DNA of 52,005 bases from Chloroflexota bacterium (GTDB taxonomy: Bacteria > Chloroflexota > Anaerolineae > Anaerolineales > Anaerolineaceae). Numbering within the stretch: position 1 is the stretch's first letter; every line of letters starts with the position of its first letter. Below, piece by piece: positions 22,283 through 31,558 of this stretch. The notes beneath the pieces were generated by a model, which had not been told where the DNA came from, searched no databases, and saw only the letters and a program-made list of their open reading frames with translations. The stretch lies in NCBI GenBank assembly GCA_029265085.1, contig JAJUJY010000011.1, forward strand, positions 1-52,005, given 5' to 3'. The position numbers and the translations under genes were made by a program.

Positions 22283-23815
22283 ATGAAAACATTTACCCCC
22301 TCAAAAAGAACCCACCGGCTGATTTTCTCTTCCTTAATTGGACTGCTCATTGGATTACTGTACGCAGCCATGATGCCCGGATCATTCTGGATCAGTTGGA
22401 TCTCTGCATCCTTTTTACTTGCAGCCAGCACTTTTGCGCTCTGGGAGGTCACCCGATGGGCAGGCAGTGAACAGACACTGGTCTGGATGGTTCTCATCGG
22501 CTTTGGCCTGCGGCTGATCCTTGGGCTGGGCCTACATCTGGCCTTGCCGGTTGTCGGCTATGAAGGCAGCCAATATCAGGCTGGCTATTTATTTTTGGAC
22601 GCCTTTAAACGCGACAGCGAGGCCTGGGGGCTGGCACAATCCGGTGCTCCGCTCTTACGCGCCTTTGGCAGCGATTTCATCTCCGACCAGTACGGTGGTC
22701 TGCTGGCCTTTTCATCGCTGGTTTACCGGCTTTTTAGCCCGGATGCGCACCGTCCTGAGCTAATGTTGATCCTCTCTGCTGTATTGGGCACAATCGGCAT
22801 TCCCTTTTTATTCAAAGGGTTAAATCAATCCCTGGGCAAGAAAATTGCCCTGTCTGCAGGCTGGATCTTCACCCTATACCCGGAAAGCCTGCTGATGGGC
22901 GCTACCCACATGCGCGAACCCTACCTGATGGGGCTGGGTGCAATGGCTTTCTACGCCCTGGTCACCATCAAAGACTTGCGATCCTTCCGCTGGCCGTTAT
23001 TCATCGCCAGTATCGTTTTCATGACTCTGATATCTACGCGGGTGGCATTTTTCTTCGCTGCTGCCAGTGCGGTCTATATGCTCATCATGGTCACCCAGCA
23101 GCGTCCTGCCTGGCAGAAAGCCCTGTTATACCTTGCCATTGCTGCATCGATTGTTCTCTTTATTAAACTTTCCTGGCAGTGGTTATTTATCACTGGCCTG
23201 TTTGATATGAAAATGACGGAACAGGGTTCCGGCTGGATTGCTGCGCTCATCCAGACCTACGGAGAAGACCTGCGCCTACCCTTCCTGACTGCTTACGGGC
23301 TGCTGCAGCCGGTTTTACCGGCAGCCATCCTTGAACCTTCCTCCGCGTTCGCCAAAGCGATTACGATCTTCCGCTCATTGGGGTGGTATGCCTTGCTGCC
23401 GCTGCTTCTGTACAGCATGTTTGCCCTCTGGAAAGCCTTGCCCCGCGAGCACCGCCCCATCCTGGCTTTTGCCCTCTTGGCCAGCATTGGCTGGATCCTG
23501 CCCTCCTCATTCCGGGCTGGGGGCGACCTCTGGGACAATCCGCGCTACCGCACCCATTTCCTGGTCTGGATAGCCACACTATGCGGCTGGGGCTGGACCT
23601 GGGCGCGCGAGCATCGCGATCCCTGGTTATGGCGCTGGGCAGCCTGCCTGGGCATTTTTGTTGCCTTCTTCCTCTACTGGTACACTGTGCGCTATTACAT
23701 CGGCGGCACCAATATTCCATTTATTCCTATGCTGTTGATGATTGTTGGATTCAGCGCGTTGGTATTGGCCAGCGGCTGGATATGGGACCGGTTGAAACAA
23801 CACGGCAAACGATAA
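22283..23815 (+). CDS. Multi-pass membrane protein, glycosyltransferase-like
   Basis: 510 aa with about 11-12 membrane helices. A first large loop (about 100-140; VGYEGSQYQAGYLFLDAFKR) carries D-A-F-K-R-D, and another segment, GATHMREPYLMG, has the H-x-R-E pattern that recurs in GT39/PMT-like integral enzymes. The overall plan resembles dolichyl-phosphate-mannose mannosyltransferase-like proteins, but the match is by topology more than by motif. Divergent from another GT-C-like gene, suggesting a shared surface-glycan role. The ATG at 22283 lacks a strong ribosome site. Confidence 0.65.
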   Translation: MKTFTPSKRTHRLIFSSLIGLLIGLLYAAMMPGSFWISWISASFLLAASTFALWEVTRWAGSEQTLVWMVLIGFGLRLILGLGLHLALPVVGYEGSQYQAGYLFLDAFKRDSEAWGLAQSGAPLLRAFGSDFISDQYGGLLAFSSLVYRLFSPDAHRPELMLILSAVLGTIGIPFLFKGLNQSLGKKIALSAGWIFTLYPESLLMGATHMREPYLMGLGAMAFYALVTIKDLRSFRWPLFIASIVFMTLISTRVAFFFAAASAVYMLIMVTQQRPAWQKALLYLAIAASIVLFIKLSWQWLFITGLFDMKMTEQGSGWIAALIQTYGEDLRLPFLTAYGLLQPVLPAAILEPSSAFAKAITIFRSLGWYALLPLLLYSMFALWKALPREHRPILAFALLASIGWILPSSFRAGGDLWDNPRYRTHFLVWIATLCGWGWTWAREHRDPWLWRWAACLGIFVAFFLYWYTVRYYIGGTNIPFIPMLLMIVGFSALVLASGWIWDRLKQHGKR

Positions 23816-23854
23816 AAAAATTGGGCAGCAAGCCCCCCTTAGAACTTGCTGCCC
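23814..23854 (-). terminator. Intrinsic terminator between convergent genes
   Basis: GGGCAGCAAG (23823-23832) and CTTGCTGCCC (23845-23854) form a 10-bp stem. On the minus strand it is followed by AATTTTTTTATC, a strong T-tract for the coiled-coil gene. Confidence 0.85.
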
Positions 23855-23884
23855 CCACACGCCTCAGGCGGTAACGACCGGAGA

Positions 23885-24550
23885 TTACCGCCCCTGGCGC
23901 CATTGGATATATTGATCGGCTTCCTCCCGGCTCATCTTGACGGTCACGCGGTCCTTCGGCTGCGGTCTGCCGCGATTTGGGACCGGCTGCACCACATTCC
24001 GCGGTTTTTCAGGTCTGCGTCCTGCCAGGTAACCACCGCTCGTTCCCACCAGGCCAACCAGCAGCGCCAGGCTTACCGTCACGTCCATTGGCCAGGCTGC
24101 ATGGGTCTGGTCCTCCCCTGTTACCGGGATAATCACTTTGGAAGATTCAGGTTCAGTCGTTTCCTGTGCCGTCAAATTCGCCTGAGTTTCCGCCAGCTTC
24201 TTTTCCAGATCCACACGAGTTTGGTCCAGCTCAGTGATTTTTTGCTCGTACTGCGCGATCTGCGCTTGAAGCTGTTGGATGGTAGCTTGATTGCTGCTTT
24301 GTGCAGCCAGTGCTTCCGTCAGTTTAGTTTCCGTTTCAGCCAGCCGGGTTTTATATTCTTCCACCTGCTGCCCGGCTCGATCCAGGTCATTTTTCAGCTG
24401 CTCAATTTGTCGTGAGAGTTCCTCATTTTGAGCTGCGAGTTGGCTGTATTGCTCTTTGAGGTCAACATATTTTTCCACCAGTACCCCACCGCCGCCAAGG
24501 ATTGCGGCAAGTAGAGCGAAGATCAAGAAGAAACCTATCCCGTTATTCAT
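23885..24550 (-). CDS. Membrane-anchored coiled-coil protein with internal IPVTG motif
   Basis: 221 aa from ATG 24550, preceded by GGGAGGGCTAAAG, nearly the same leader as paralogue 2 (GGGAGGGTAAAG). An N-terminal hydrophobic helix (FFLIFALLAAILGGGGVLV) is followed by a long heptad coiled coil (about 28-125; EQYSQLAAQNEELSRQIEQL). Then come VIIPVTGEDQ (about 137-146), a second hydrophobic helix (VTVSLALLVGLVGTSGGYLA) and a basic tail of ~45 residues. The motif is the same as at the C-termini of the two PT-rich proteins, but here it is internal, with a longer cytoplasmic tail. Function unknown; a cell-surface scaffold is likely. Confidence 0.8.
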   Translation of the reverse strand: MNNGIGFFLIFALLAAILGGGGVLVEKYVDLKEQYSQLAAQNEELSRQIEQLKNDLDRAGQQVEEYKTRLAETETKLTEALAAQSSNQATIQQLQAQIAQYEQKITELDQTRVDLEKKLAETQANLTAQETTEPESSKVIIPVTGEDQTHAAWPMDVTVSLALLVGLVGTSGGYLAGRRPEKPRNVVQPVPNRGRPQPKDRVTVKMSREEADQYIQWRQGR

Positions 24551-24808
24551 CTTTAGCCCTCCCGTTTGAACGTGCAAATGATCGGTCAAGATGACTGGGC
24601 GTATTTCTGGGTGAGGACAGATCCTCAGTTACTATATTTGCTCCCCCCAGAGCGCCAAAACTTTTTGGAGCATCATTTCCATCACCCTCCTCGAGAGCAA
24701 TTATTGAAAATTTCTATTTTTGTGATTGATTGCTCTCAATTACTTGAATGATTATATCAATACTATACACGATATATATCATATTTTCAAGAGGTTTTTG
24801 AAATTTGA

Positions 24809-24837
24809 TTGACAGAAAATCTTAATAAATGTATGAT
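24809..24837 (+). promoter_or_regulatory. Consensus promoter of the RSH-ATPase gene
   Basis: TTGACA (24809-24814), a 17-bp spacer and TATGAT (24832-24837). The inferred start near 24844 makes the upstream ATG at 24829 untranslatable (it lies in the -10) and sets the coding start at ATG 24862. The rest of the 24551-24808 spacer is AT-rich with nothing recognisable. Confidence 0.75.
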
Positions 24838-24861
24838 AATTCTCAAGGGGAAACGATTCTT

Positions 24862-27800
24862 ATGAACATATCTTCCACACAAACGCAAAGCAGTGCATCT
24901 ATCCTGGCATGGTTAGCCAGCCGCCCGGAACTTGCGGATCAATTACCGCCGCTTGCACTGGATGTCATTCAAAAAACAGTTCAAAAAGCAATCGAGTGGA
25001 AACTACCAGAATCGGCGCTGGTGGCAATTCAAATCACGCCCCTGCTTCACAACAACCTGATCACGCCAGCAGCGTTGGCCAACCTGGTTACCCCGGAAGC
25101 ACTGGACATGGCCTTGCAGGTCTTAAAATGGCGGCCGGAGAACATGCAGCCTTCGCGACCAGAGCGCCCACCGCGCAGCCCGGAATATTATTCACAGCGC
25201 TTACGCCAGCTGGTGCGCATGATTTACACCGATCAAACCAATGCACAGCTCCCCTTGATCATTATGGCCCAGCACAATGCCCACCTGGAGATCATGAAAA
25301 ACCCTAATGTGATCCAGGAGACGGAACAAATTTTTATTCTCCTGGCAGAAATATTGGGCCTGTGGCGGCTGAGACGCAATTGGGTAGAGACTGTCAGCCT
25401 GTATAATTATCAAAGCAGCCCCAAAAGTATGCTGGAATATCAAAAAGTGATCCAGCTAATTGGCAGTGAACAATGGTATTCATTAGATGGGATCCGCAGT
25501 AAGCTGCGCAAGGCTTATCAATACCGTCGTGAAACACCTGCCGCCAGCTCGGAGCACCAACACTGGCTTGATACCAACAAGACACACCTGAAACGCACTG
25601 AAGCGTTCATCCGTTTGCGGCAGAAGATTTGGGCTGCCTGCAAAAACACAGGTATGCAGCACCGGCCGCTGGTGACCATCCGCCAGGCACCTCCGGGGGG
25701 AATTATCAAACGCGCCAGGCAAGGCGAAAACATCGAAGACCAGATCTACCGCCTGCGCATCCGTATTTTTTGCCAGACAGAGAATGAATGCTACCAGATT
25801 TTAGGCATCATTCACCAATTAGGAAAACCGGTTGCTCCGCGGTATTCCGAGCGATTTGAAGATTTTATCGCTGCACCGCAATCCAACGGCTACCGCTCGA
25901 TCCACACCGCGATGAGTTTTAAATGGGTAGATCGCGACCATAAAACCAATGAAATTTTGGTGGACTGCCGGATCGTAACCAAAGCCATGCACGCCATTAA
26001 TGAAAACGGAATTCAGGCCGCAAAATTTGGATTTCCAGGCGCAGATAAAGGCATCAACACCTGGTGGAACCGGCTCCCCGAACTCTCTGAGCGATTAAAC
26101 ACCTTACGAAAAGCGAAAGAACACACCACCATCCAGGATTACATTGCAAAGCATGAATTAAATACCCAATCGGACCCTTTGTATGTCATCACCCCCAAAG
26201 GCGATATTATCCTTATGGAAAAGGGTTCGACCCCGCTTGATTTTGCCTACATGATCCACACCGAAATCGGGCACCATGCCCTCAAAGCCGAAGTAAACAG
26301 CCGGACTGTGCCGTTTAACTACCCGCTCCGCAACGGCGATATGGTCAAAATCACCTTTAGCCTGAACAATTCCGGATTGGATTTTTCCTGGCTAAACAGC
26401 GTGCAATCCGGGCGGGCACGGGCAAAAATTCGCCGCCAACTGAGCAGCCGCGCCGAGGCAATTCACCCCGGACGGCAATTGATCGAAGAAGCTGTATCCA
26501 AGCTGGAAAAATATTATCGCGAAAGACGCAAATACACACTCAACATCACCACGTCCCGGCTCGAATCTTTCCTGTACCGTTTCGCCAGTGAAGAGCAAAA
26601 ATGCCCCGTACCCGCCTTATATGAGCAGATCTTTACCGAAAAAGAGACCAATATAAACCAGCCCATCTTAGACCGCCTGATTAATCACCTCGTCTCGGAT
26701 GAATTTACCCCCATTGTCGTGGATATGAATGGAGATCACCTGCCTTACCCGCCCCGGCAGATTTCCATTTGCCCGACCTGCCGGCCAATCCCCGGCGAAC
26801 CAATCCTGGCAGTCATACGGCAGGCCAACCGCCACAAAGAGCAGATCTTGGTCCACAGCCGATTATCAAAGGTTTGCGCGCTAAAAAACACATCCAATAC
26901 GCTGCCAATTCGCTGGGTAGAAGCCAGCACCCCGGCTGTCGAGACAATGGTCTTTGAAATTGACGGAATGGACCGCCCCAGATTGTTATATGATCTACTG
27001 GAATGCATTTATCCATTTCGGGAATGCCAGGTAGTTGCCGTAGAAGCTCAAAAAGCAGTCAGCGGCAATGCGCACGTACAGCTCATCATTTCAACCACCA
27101 ACAAGGATAATTTTTCCAAAATCCATGAGGAACTGGATCAAGTGCGCGGACTGCGCCGTATCCTGACCAAAAATGCGTCCATTGCGCAGATTCTGGCACA
27201 CAGCACACCGAAAAACAACCTCTACGACCCCTTCTGGGAGCAAGAAGTGCGCAACCGGCTGGGATTTTATGACCGGGAAGAATTACTCTCAAAAATTATG
27301 CAATGGCTTAAAGATGTTCAGGGATCTGTTTTACAATCCGAGGAAAGATTTGGCCGGCCGCTCTCAAATTGGGCAATCTTGCACGGCCAACGCCGTGTAG
27401 GGAAATCCTCAGCAGCCCAATTTTTGATCCACGAAGAATTGATCTCCGATCCATCCATTCAGCCCTGTGCGCTCACTATGCAAAGCTTAAGTTACTTTTC
27501 TCCCCAGGCAATTGCCGATCACCTGGGAGCGCAAATTTGCGAGCAGCTTCATATGGATATCCCTGCACAAGAAGTATGGGAACAACCTTTTTCCTGGCTA
27601 AAACGAGTACTCAACAAAATCGTTGAAGAACAGCCCAGCAAATTAATCCTGGTAGTGATCGATGAATTTACCGTCTTGTTGGATCGCCAGAATGCCCAAG
27701 AGATGGACCGCATGGTCCTTTCAAACCTTGCCTGGCTGTTCAAGACCGTCAAACAGGTTGCCTGGCTGGTGATTGTGCATGATTCTGAATACTTAAATCC

Positions 27801-28404
27801 TGCCCGCTGGGGTGCTGCCAGAGCGATCATTGAAAAAGCACCTGACTTTCAAATCCTTCCGTTCGACGAAACCTACACCCGCCGTTTGTTCTGCGAACCG
27901 CTGCAAGCGATGGGGTACGACCTGGAAACCGAAGAAATCAGCAAACAAGTGTACGATCTGACCGGAGGCAATCCCTACCTGATTAAGACACTGGGGCGTG
28001 AAGTGGACGAATTATTAAAACGCCACAACCATATCCGCTTGACCAGCGAAGAACTTCAACACGCCAGCCGGTTGATTTATTCGGATGCCGACCGGTATTT
28101 TGACCATATGCTGGTGCACACCCACGGTTTTAATGGCATCGTCCTTGCCGCTATTGCCCAATGCGCCGGGCAGCGCGAATGGGTGCCCTATCCGGATTTA
28201 CTGGCCTGCCTCTGCGATGAATGTGTCGATCAAGAAGAACTGGTACAAAATGCGCTGGATGCATTAGAAACACAGGGCGTCATTGAACGCCAGTTGGATG
28301 CTGCCAATTCCCAAATTCGCATCCGCGTAGGATTATTCCGGCAGTGGGCCAGCCGGCACCTCAGCCTGACAGACGCCATTGAAAACTGGCAGGCAGGAGA
28401 ATAA
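24862..28404 (+). CDS. RelA/SpoT-like protein with degenerate catalytic domains fused to a P-loop ATPase
   Basis: 1180 aa. N-terminus (about 30-200): helices resembling the Rel hydrolase domain, with LLHNNLITP (61-69) where LLHDxxED is expected, and ETEQIFILLAEILGLWRLRR. Synthetase-like region (about 240-400): DQIYRLRIRIFCQTENECYQ, DFIAAPQSNGYRSIHTAM; the catalytic Asp of the YD-L-x-A-R motif is Arg and the Glu of EIQIRT is Asp (VDCRIVT). TGS domain 437-500; Zn-finger/CC region 635-672 (CPTC, then H665 and C672); ACT domain about 694-768. An ATPase follows: GQRRVGKSS (842-850), LILVVIDEF (928-936), and a C-terminal winged helix. Both alarmone-enzyme sites look inactive, so it may sense (p)ppGpp or stalled ribosomes and signal via the ATPase. 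The start was set by the promoter. Confidence 0.85.
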   Translation: MNISSTQTQSSASILAWLASRPELADQLPPLALDVIQKTVQKAIEWKLPESALVAIQITPLLHNNLITPAALANLVTPEALDMALQVLKWRPENMQPSRPERPPRSPEYYSQRLRQLVRMIYTDQTNAQLPLIIMAQHNAHLEIMKNPNVIQETEQIFILLAEILGLWRLRRNWVETVSLYNYQSSPKSMLEYQKVIQLIGSEQWYSLDGIRSKLRKAYQYRRETPAASSEHQHWLDTNKTHLKRTEAFIRLRQKIWAACKNTGMQHRPLVTIRQAPPGGIIKRARQGENIEDQIYRLRIRIFCQTENECYQILGIIHQLGKPVAPRYSERFEDFIAAPQSNGYRSIHTAMSFKWVDRDHKTNEILVDCRIVTKAMHAINENGIQAAKFGFPGADKGINTWWNRLPELSERLNTLRKAKEHTTIQDYIAKHELNTQSDPLYVITPKGDIILMEKGSTPLDFAYMIHTEIGHHALKAEVNSRTVPFNYPLRNGDMVKITFSLNNSGLDFSWLNSVQSGRARAKIRRQLSSRAEAIHPGRQLIEEAVSKLEKYYRERRKYTLNITTSRLESFLYRFASEEQKCPVPALYEQIFTEKETNINQPILDRLINHLVSDEFTPIVVDMNGDHLPYPPRQISICPTCRPIPGEPILAVIRQANRHKEQILVHSRLSKVCALKNTSNTLPIRWVEASTPAVETMVFEIDGMDRPRLLYDLLECIYPFRECQVVAVEAQKAVSGNAHVQLIISTTNKDNFSKIHEELDQVRGLRRILTKNASIAQILAHSTPKNNLYDPFWEQEVRNRLGFYDREELLSKIMQWLKDVQGSVLQSEERFGRPLSNWAILHGQRRVGKSSAAQFLIHEELISDPSIQPCALTMQSLSYFSPQAIADHLGAQICEQLHMDIPAQEVWEQPFSWLKRVLNKIVEEQPSKLILVVIDEFTVLLDRQNAQEMDRMVLSNLAWLFKTVKQVAWLVIVHDSEYLNPARWGAARAIIEKAPDFQILPFDETYTRRLFCEPLQAMGYDLETEEISKQVYDLTGGNPYLIKTLGREVDELLKRHNHIRLTSEELQHASRLIYSDADRYFDHMLVHTHGFNGIVLAAIAQCAGQREWVPYPDLLACLCDECVDQEELVQNALDALETQGVIERQLDAANSQIRIRVGLFRQWASRHLSLTDAIENWQAGE

Positions 28405-28419
28405 GAAGGAGAAGAAACC

Positions 28420-29802
28420 ATGACTGACTCCCATTTGGATAATCCATTTTTTGGCTTATTACTCTATTCCGACAGCGGATCATTTTACGGTTCCATGCAG
28501 GTTTTACGCCGCGCTTTAGAAGCCATCAGCGCTACCCCGCCTGCCCACCTGGAATTGCGCGGCTTGCCCGGCATGGGCAAAACAACCCTGCTGCGTTACC
28601 TGGCCAACCCGGATGGCGCTCTCAAAAAAAACCGCGCCTGGCTGCAAGGCCGCTTTAGCGAAGAAAGCGACCACATCTTCCCTATCCTGGTAAATTTCAA
28701 GGTCATTCCCAGTGAACTGCACCCTTTGCAATACGTATACCTGCGCATGCAAGAAGAATACCGCATCTTCCGCAGCCGGTTAGCAGGAGAACACCTCATC
28801 CAATTACCCGACCTTGAACCCGCAGACGAGCATGACGCCGTTGAAATGATCACCCGCGCCCTGGAACGTAGTTTCCAATCATTGAACCTGCACGGTATTC
28901 GCCCAGTACTGCTCCTGGACGATTTTGACCTGGCCTACCAAAAAATGGGACCGGCACAAATCACAATTATGCGCCCGTGGCGGACCTGGGTCTGCTTTAT
29001 CCTGTGTATGGATCGCGCCCTTGGACTGGAGGCGGCCTCTTCGCCATTCTTCACAGGCATCAACATGATTCGATTTGGCGGCCTGACCAAAGATGAGGCC
29101 GAGCGAATTTTAGACGAACCAGCCCAATTAAACGGACATCGTTTTCCGGTGGAAGACAAACAATTTTTATTAAAAGAAGCCGGTCAACACCCCTTGTTAT
29201 TGATTGTTTCAGCAAAAATGCTTTGGGATACCCGGGCTGCCATTGGCATCCTGGACCAACCGGAATTGCCTTTGAACGATTTGGAAAAGGGCGTTCTGCG
29301 CGAAAAGCTGCTCAATGAACTGCGCCAGTTCTTCACCCTTTATACCGACAAGGACTGGATGACACCCAACGAGCGAATGGTTTTAAAAATGATTGCAGAT
29401 GAAAAAGAAAAACAGCTCAGCAAAGAATATTACGACGAGCTGGCCTTGCTCGACCGCAAAGGTCTGATTGTGATCGGCCCAGACCGCCAGTACAAACTCT
29501 TTTCCGAGTTGTTTGCCAGCTACTTAATGAGCGAATCGGCTCCGAAATCGGAAGAGAAACGCCCAGATTTAAGCGAAACCGAAAGCAAATTGTATGATCT
29601 GCTGCGCCAGCATCTGGACCAGGGATGTAAATTCGAAGAAATTGGTAATTATTTATGGGAACACAACCAGGTCTCGCCCAAAGAAAATAAACGCAGAGTA
29701 CAGGTTGTTGTTTCGCGGTTAAGAAAAAAGTTGAAAGAGTCCACCAATCAGGATATCATTAGCGTACGAGAGGAAGGATACCGCCTGATTGAAACCAGTT
29801 AA
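28420..29802 (+). CDS. P-loop ATPase with OmpR-type winged-helix DNA-binding domain
   Basis: 460 aa, starting 15 bp after the RSH-ATPase stop with AAGGAG before the ATG. Walker A GLPGMGKT at 48-55, Walker B VLLLDDFD at 163-170, then an ATPase helical region to about 380. The C-terminal ~80 residues are an OmpR/PhoB-type winged helix: LSETESKLYDLLRQHL, then RRVQVVVSRLRKKLKE (recognition helix) and ISVREEGYRLIE (wing). It is probably a STAND-like transcription switch. The tight spacing means co-expression, and I infer that the two ATPases form one complex in which the RSH part senses and this protein binds DNA. Confidence 0.85.
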   Translation: MTDSHLDNPFFGLLLYSDSGSFYGSMQVLRRALEAISATPPAHLELRGLPGMGKTTLLRYLANPDGALKKNRAWLQGRFSEESDHIFPILVNFKVIPSELHPLQYVYLRMQEEYRIFRSRLAGEHLIQLPDLEPADEHDAVEMITRALERSFQSLNLHGIRPVLLLDDFDLAYQKMGPAQITIMRPWRTWVCFILCMDRALGLEAASSPFFTGINMIRFGGLTKDEAERILDEPAQLNGHRFPVEDKQFLLKEAGQHPLLLIVSAKMLWDTRAAIGILDQPELPLNDLEKGVLREKLLNELRQFFTLYTDKDWMTPNERMVLKMIADEKEKQLSKEYYDELALLDRKGLIVIGPDRQYKLFSELFASYLMSESAPKSEEKRPDLSETESKLYDLLRQHLDQGCKFEEIGNYLWEHNQVSPKENKRRVQVVVSRLRKKLKESTNQDIISVREEGYRLIETS

Positions 29803-29880
29803 TCTTAACGCCGAATTTAACCCATTGATTCATCAGGCAAATCATAATCAACCGTCCCTTCTCGGAGGAGATCTATTATC

Positions 29881-30555
29881 ATGACTGGAAATTCCACTGA
29901 GGAATTTTTCCAACTTATTAAATCTGGTAATCTGGATAAAGTTCGCGAACAGCTAATTGAAGACCCCAGCCTGGTCAACGCTCGAGATCAAGATGACAAT
30001 TCTGCCGTATTGATTGCTGCATATTACCGTGAGCCTTTGATTGCTCAATTGCTGATCAATTCCGGAGCAGCATTAAATGTATTTGAAGCTTCGGCTACCG
30101 GCGAGTTAGCGCGGGTAATGGAAATTATCCAGCAAGACCCCGGCCAGGTCCGTGAATTCTCAGAAGACGGTTTTCAACCGCTTGGACTGGCCGCATTTTT
30201 TGGCCATACAGAAATTGTTGCCTACTTACTTTCGCAAGGCGCAGACCCCCAAATTGCGTCTAACAATCCAATGAAAGTCATGCCTTTGCACAGTGCAGTT
30301 GCCGGACAAAATCTCGAAATTGCCCGGCTGCTGCTAGAGCACGGCGCCCCTGTAAACGTTTCACAGTCAGAAGGCTTTTCTCCTCTCCACGGGGCTGCTC
30401 AAAATGGACAGGTTGAGATGGTGGAACTATTAATTCAATTCGGCGCGGTAGTGGATGCCCGCGATGTTGAAGGAAAGACCCCCCTCAAACTGGCCGAAAT
30501 CGAGGAACACACCGCCATTGTCGAACTTTTACGCAGCCGCGGGGCAGCAAATTAA
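29881..30555 (+). CDS. Ankyrin-repeat protein
   Basis: 224 aa, cytosolic. Six to seven ankyrin units are visible, for example DDNSAVLIAAYYREPLIAQL, LGLAAFFGHTEIVAYLLSQG, PLHSAVAGQNLEIARLLLEH and PLHGAAQNGQVEMVELLIQF. A protein-binding scaffold; no enzymatic domain. GGAGGAG lies 10 nt upstream of the ATG, and the gap to the ATPase gene is 78 bp without a clear terminator, so it may belong to the RSH-ATPase unit as an adaptor. Confidence 0.85.
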   Translation: MTGNSTEEFFQLIKSGNLDKVREQLIEDPSLVNARDQDDNSAVLIAAYYREPLIAQLLINSGAALNVFEASATGELARVMEIIQQDPGQVREFSEDGFQPLGLAAFFGHTEIVAYLLSQGADPQIASNNPMKVMPLHSAVAGQNLEIARLLLEHGAPVNVSQSEGFSPLHGAAQNGQVEMVELLIQFGAVVDARDVEGKTPLKLAEIEEHTAIVELLRSRGAAN

Positions 30556-30586
30556 TCTCACGCTGTTTTTATCAGGGAAGTCATTT

Positions 30587-31537
30587 ATGAAAAAAATCAT
30601 TTCAAGCACCATTCTATGCCTGGTCCTGGTTTTGGCGCTGGCCGCTTGCAATCTACCCCGGCCGCAAACCACCCCCACGACCGATTCCAACAACCAGGTC
30701 AGCACAGCCGCTGCCATGACCGTAGCGGCATTATCCACTCAAATTGCCCTGCAAGCCTCCCCCACTGTTGCCGTTGTGCAAAACACCCCCGTGCCGCCGC
30801 CAACAACAGCACCGCTGCCGCCCACCGCTGTGCCGTCTCCCAGCCCGACCAGTCTGCCCTGCGATGTGGCGGAATTTATCACGGATGTCACCATTGAAGA
30901 TAACACCTTGATTGCACCGGGTGCATCCTTCACCAAAACCTGGCGGCTGGCCAATAAAGGCTCCTGCACCTGGACGACCGGATATAAAATCATTTTTGAT
31001 CACGGCAACACGCTCAACGCGCCTGCCTCGGTGAACCTGCCGCAGAATGTGGCTCCCGGCCAAACCATCGATATTTCAGTCAACATGAAAGCACCGGATA
31101 CCGCCAAGGATTATGAGAGCTACTGGAAAATGCAAAACGCCTCCGGCACGCCTTTTGGCCTGGGAACCAAGGGGGACAAATTCTTCTGGGTCAAAATTAA
31201 AGTTGGCAGCCCCACACCCACTGCTGCCCCATTTGCAATTACCAAAGTCAACATGAGCGCGGATAATGCCAATTACTCCGGCGCCTGTCCGCACACCTTT
31301 AATTTGAGTGCAGAAATCACCTCTACCGCCGCTGGAAACGTGACCTACTTCTGGGAATTCTCGGACGGCAGCAAGACCAGCAAGCAATCCGTTGATTTTG
31401 GCGGCCCAGGCAACAAAACGGTGACCACCACCTGGCAGGTCGCCAGCAATTTTGATGGTTGGGTCAAAGTGTATATCGACAACCCCAACCACCAGTATTT
31501 TTCGCAGTTTAACCTTAAGGCAGCCTGCACCCCATAA
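30587..31537 (+). CDS. NBR1-type Ig-like domain lipoprotein
   Basis: 316 aa from ATG 30587, which starts a lipoprotein signal (MKKIISSTILCLVLVLALAA, Cys21); the frame extends upstream over the ankyrin gene. After a Pro/Thr linker (about 30-90) an NBR1-Ig-like domain spans about 95-205 (FTKTWRLANKGSCTWTTGYK, YESYWKMQNASGTPFG). A second beta domain is at the C-terminus (about 215-315; FWEFSDGSKTSKQSVDFGGP). Such lipoproteins are abundant in Anaerolineae; the ligands are unknown. Outer face of the membrane. It follows the ankyrin stop by 31 bp. Confidence 0.85.
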   Translation: MKKIISSTILCLVLVLALAACNLPRPQTTPTTDSNNQVSTAAAMTVAALSTQIALQASPTVAVVQNTPVPPPTTAPLPPTAVPSPSPTSLPCDVAEFITDVTIEDNTLIAPGASFTKTWRLANKGSCTWTTGYKIIFDHGNTLNAPASVNLPQNVAPGQTIDISVNMKAPDTAKDYESYWKMQNASGTPFGLGTKGDKFFWVKIKVGSPTPTAAPFAITKVNMSADNANYSGACPHTFNLSAEITSTAAGNVTYFWEFSDGSKTSKQSVDFGGPGNKTVTTTWQVASNFDGWVKVYIDNPNHQYFSQFNLKAACTP

Positions 31538-31558
31538 ATTGATCTAATAAGCCCTATC

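Noticed and set aside
24829..24861. ATG at 24829 as start of the RSH-ATPase
   Set aside because: It lies inside the consensus promoter (-10 at 24832-24837), so it cannot be in the mRNA; ATG 24862 is used instead.
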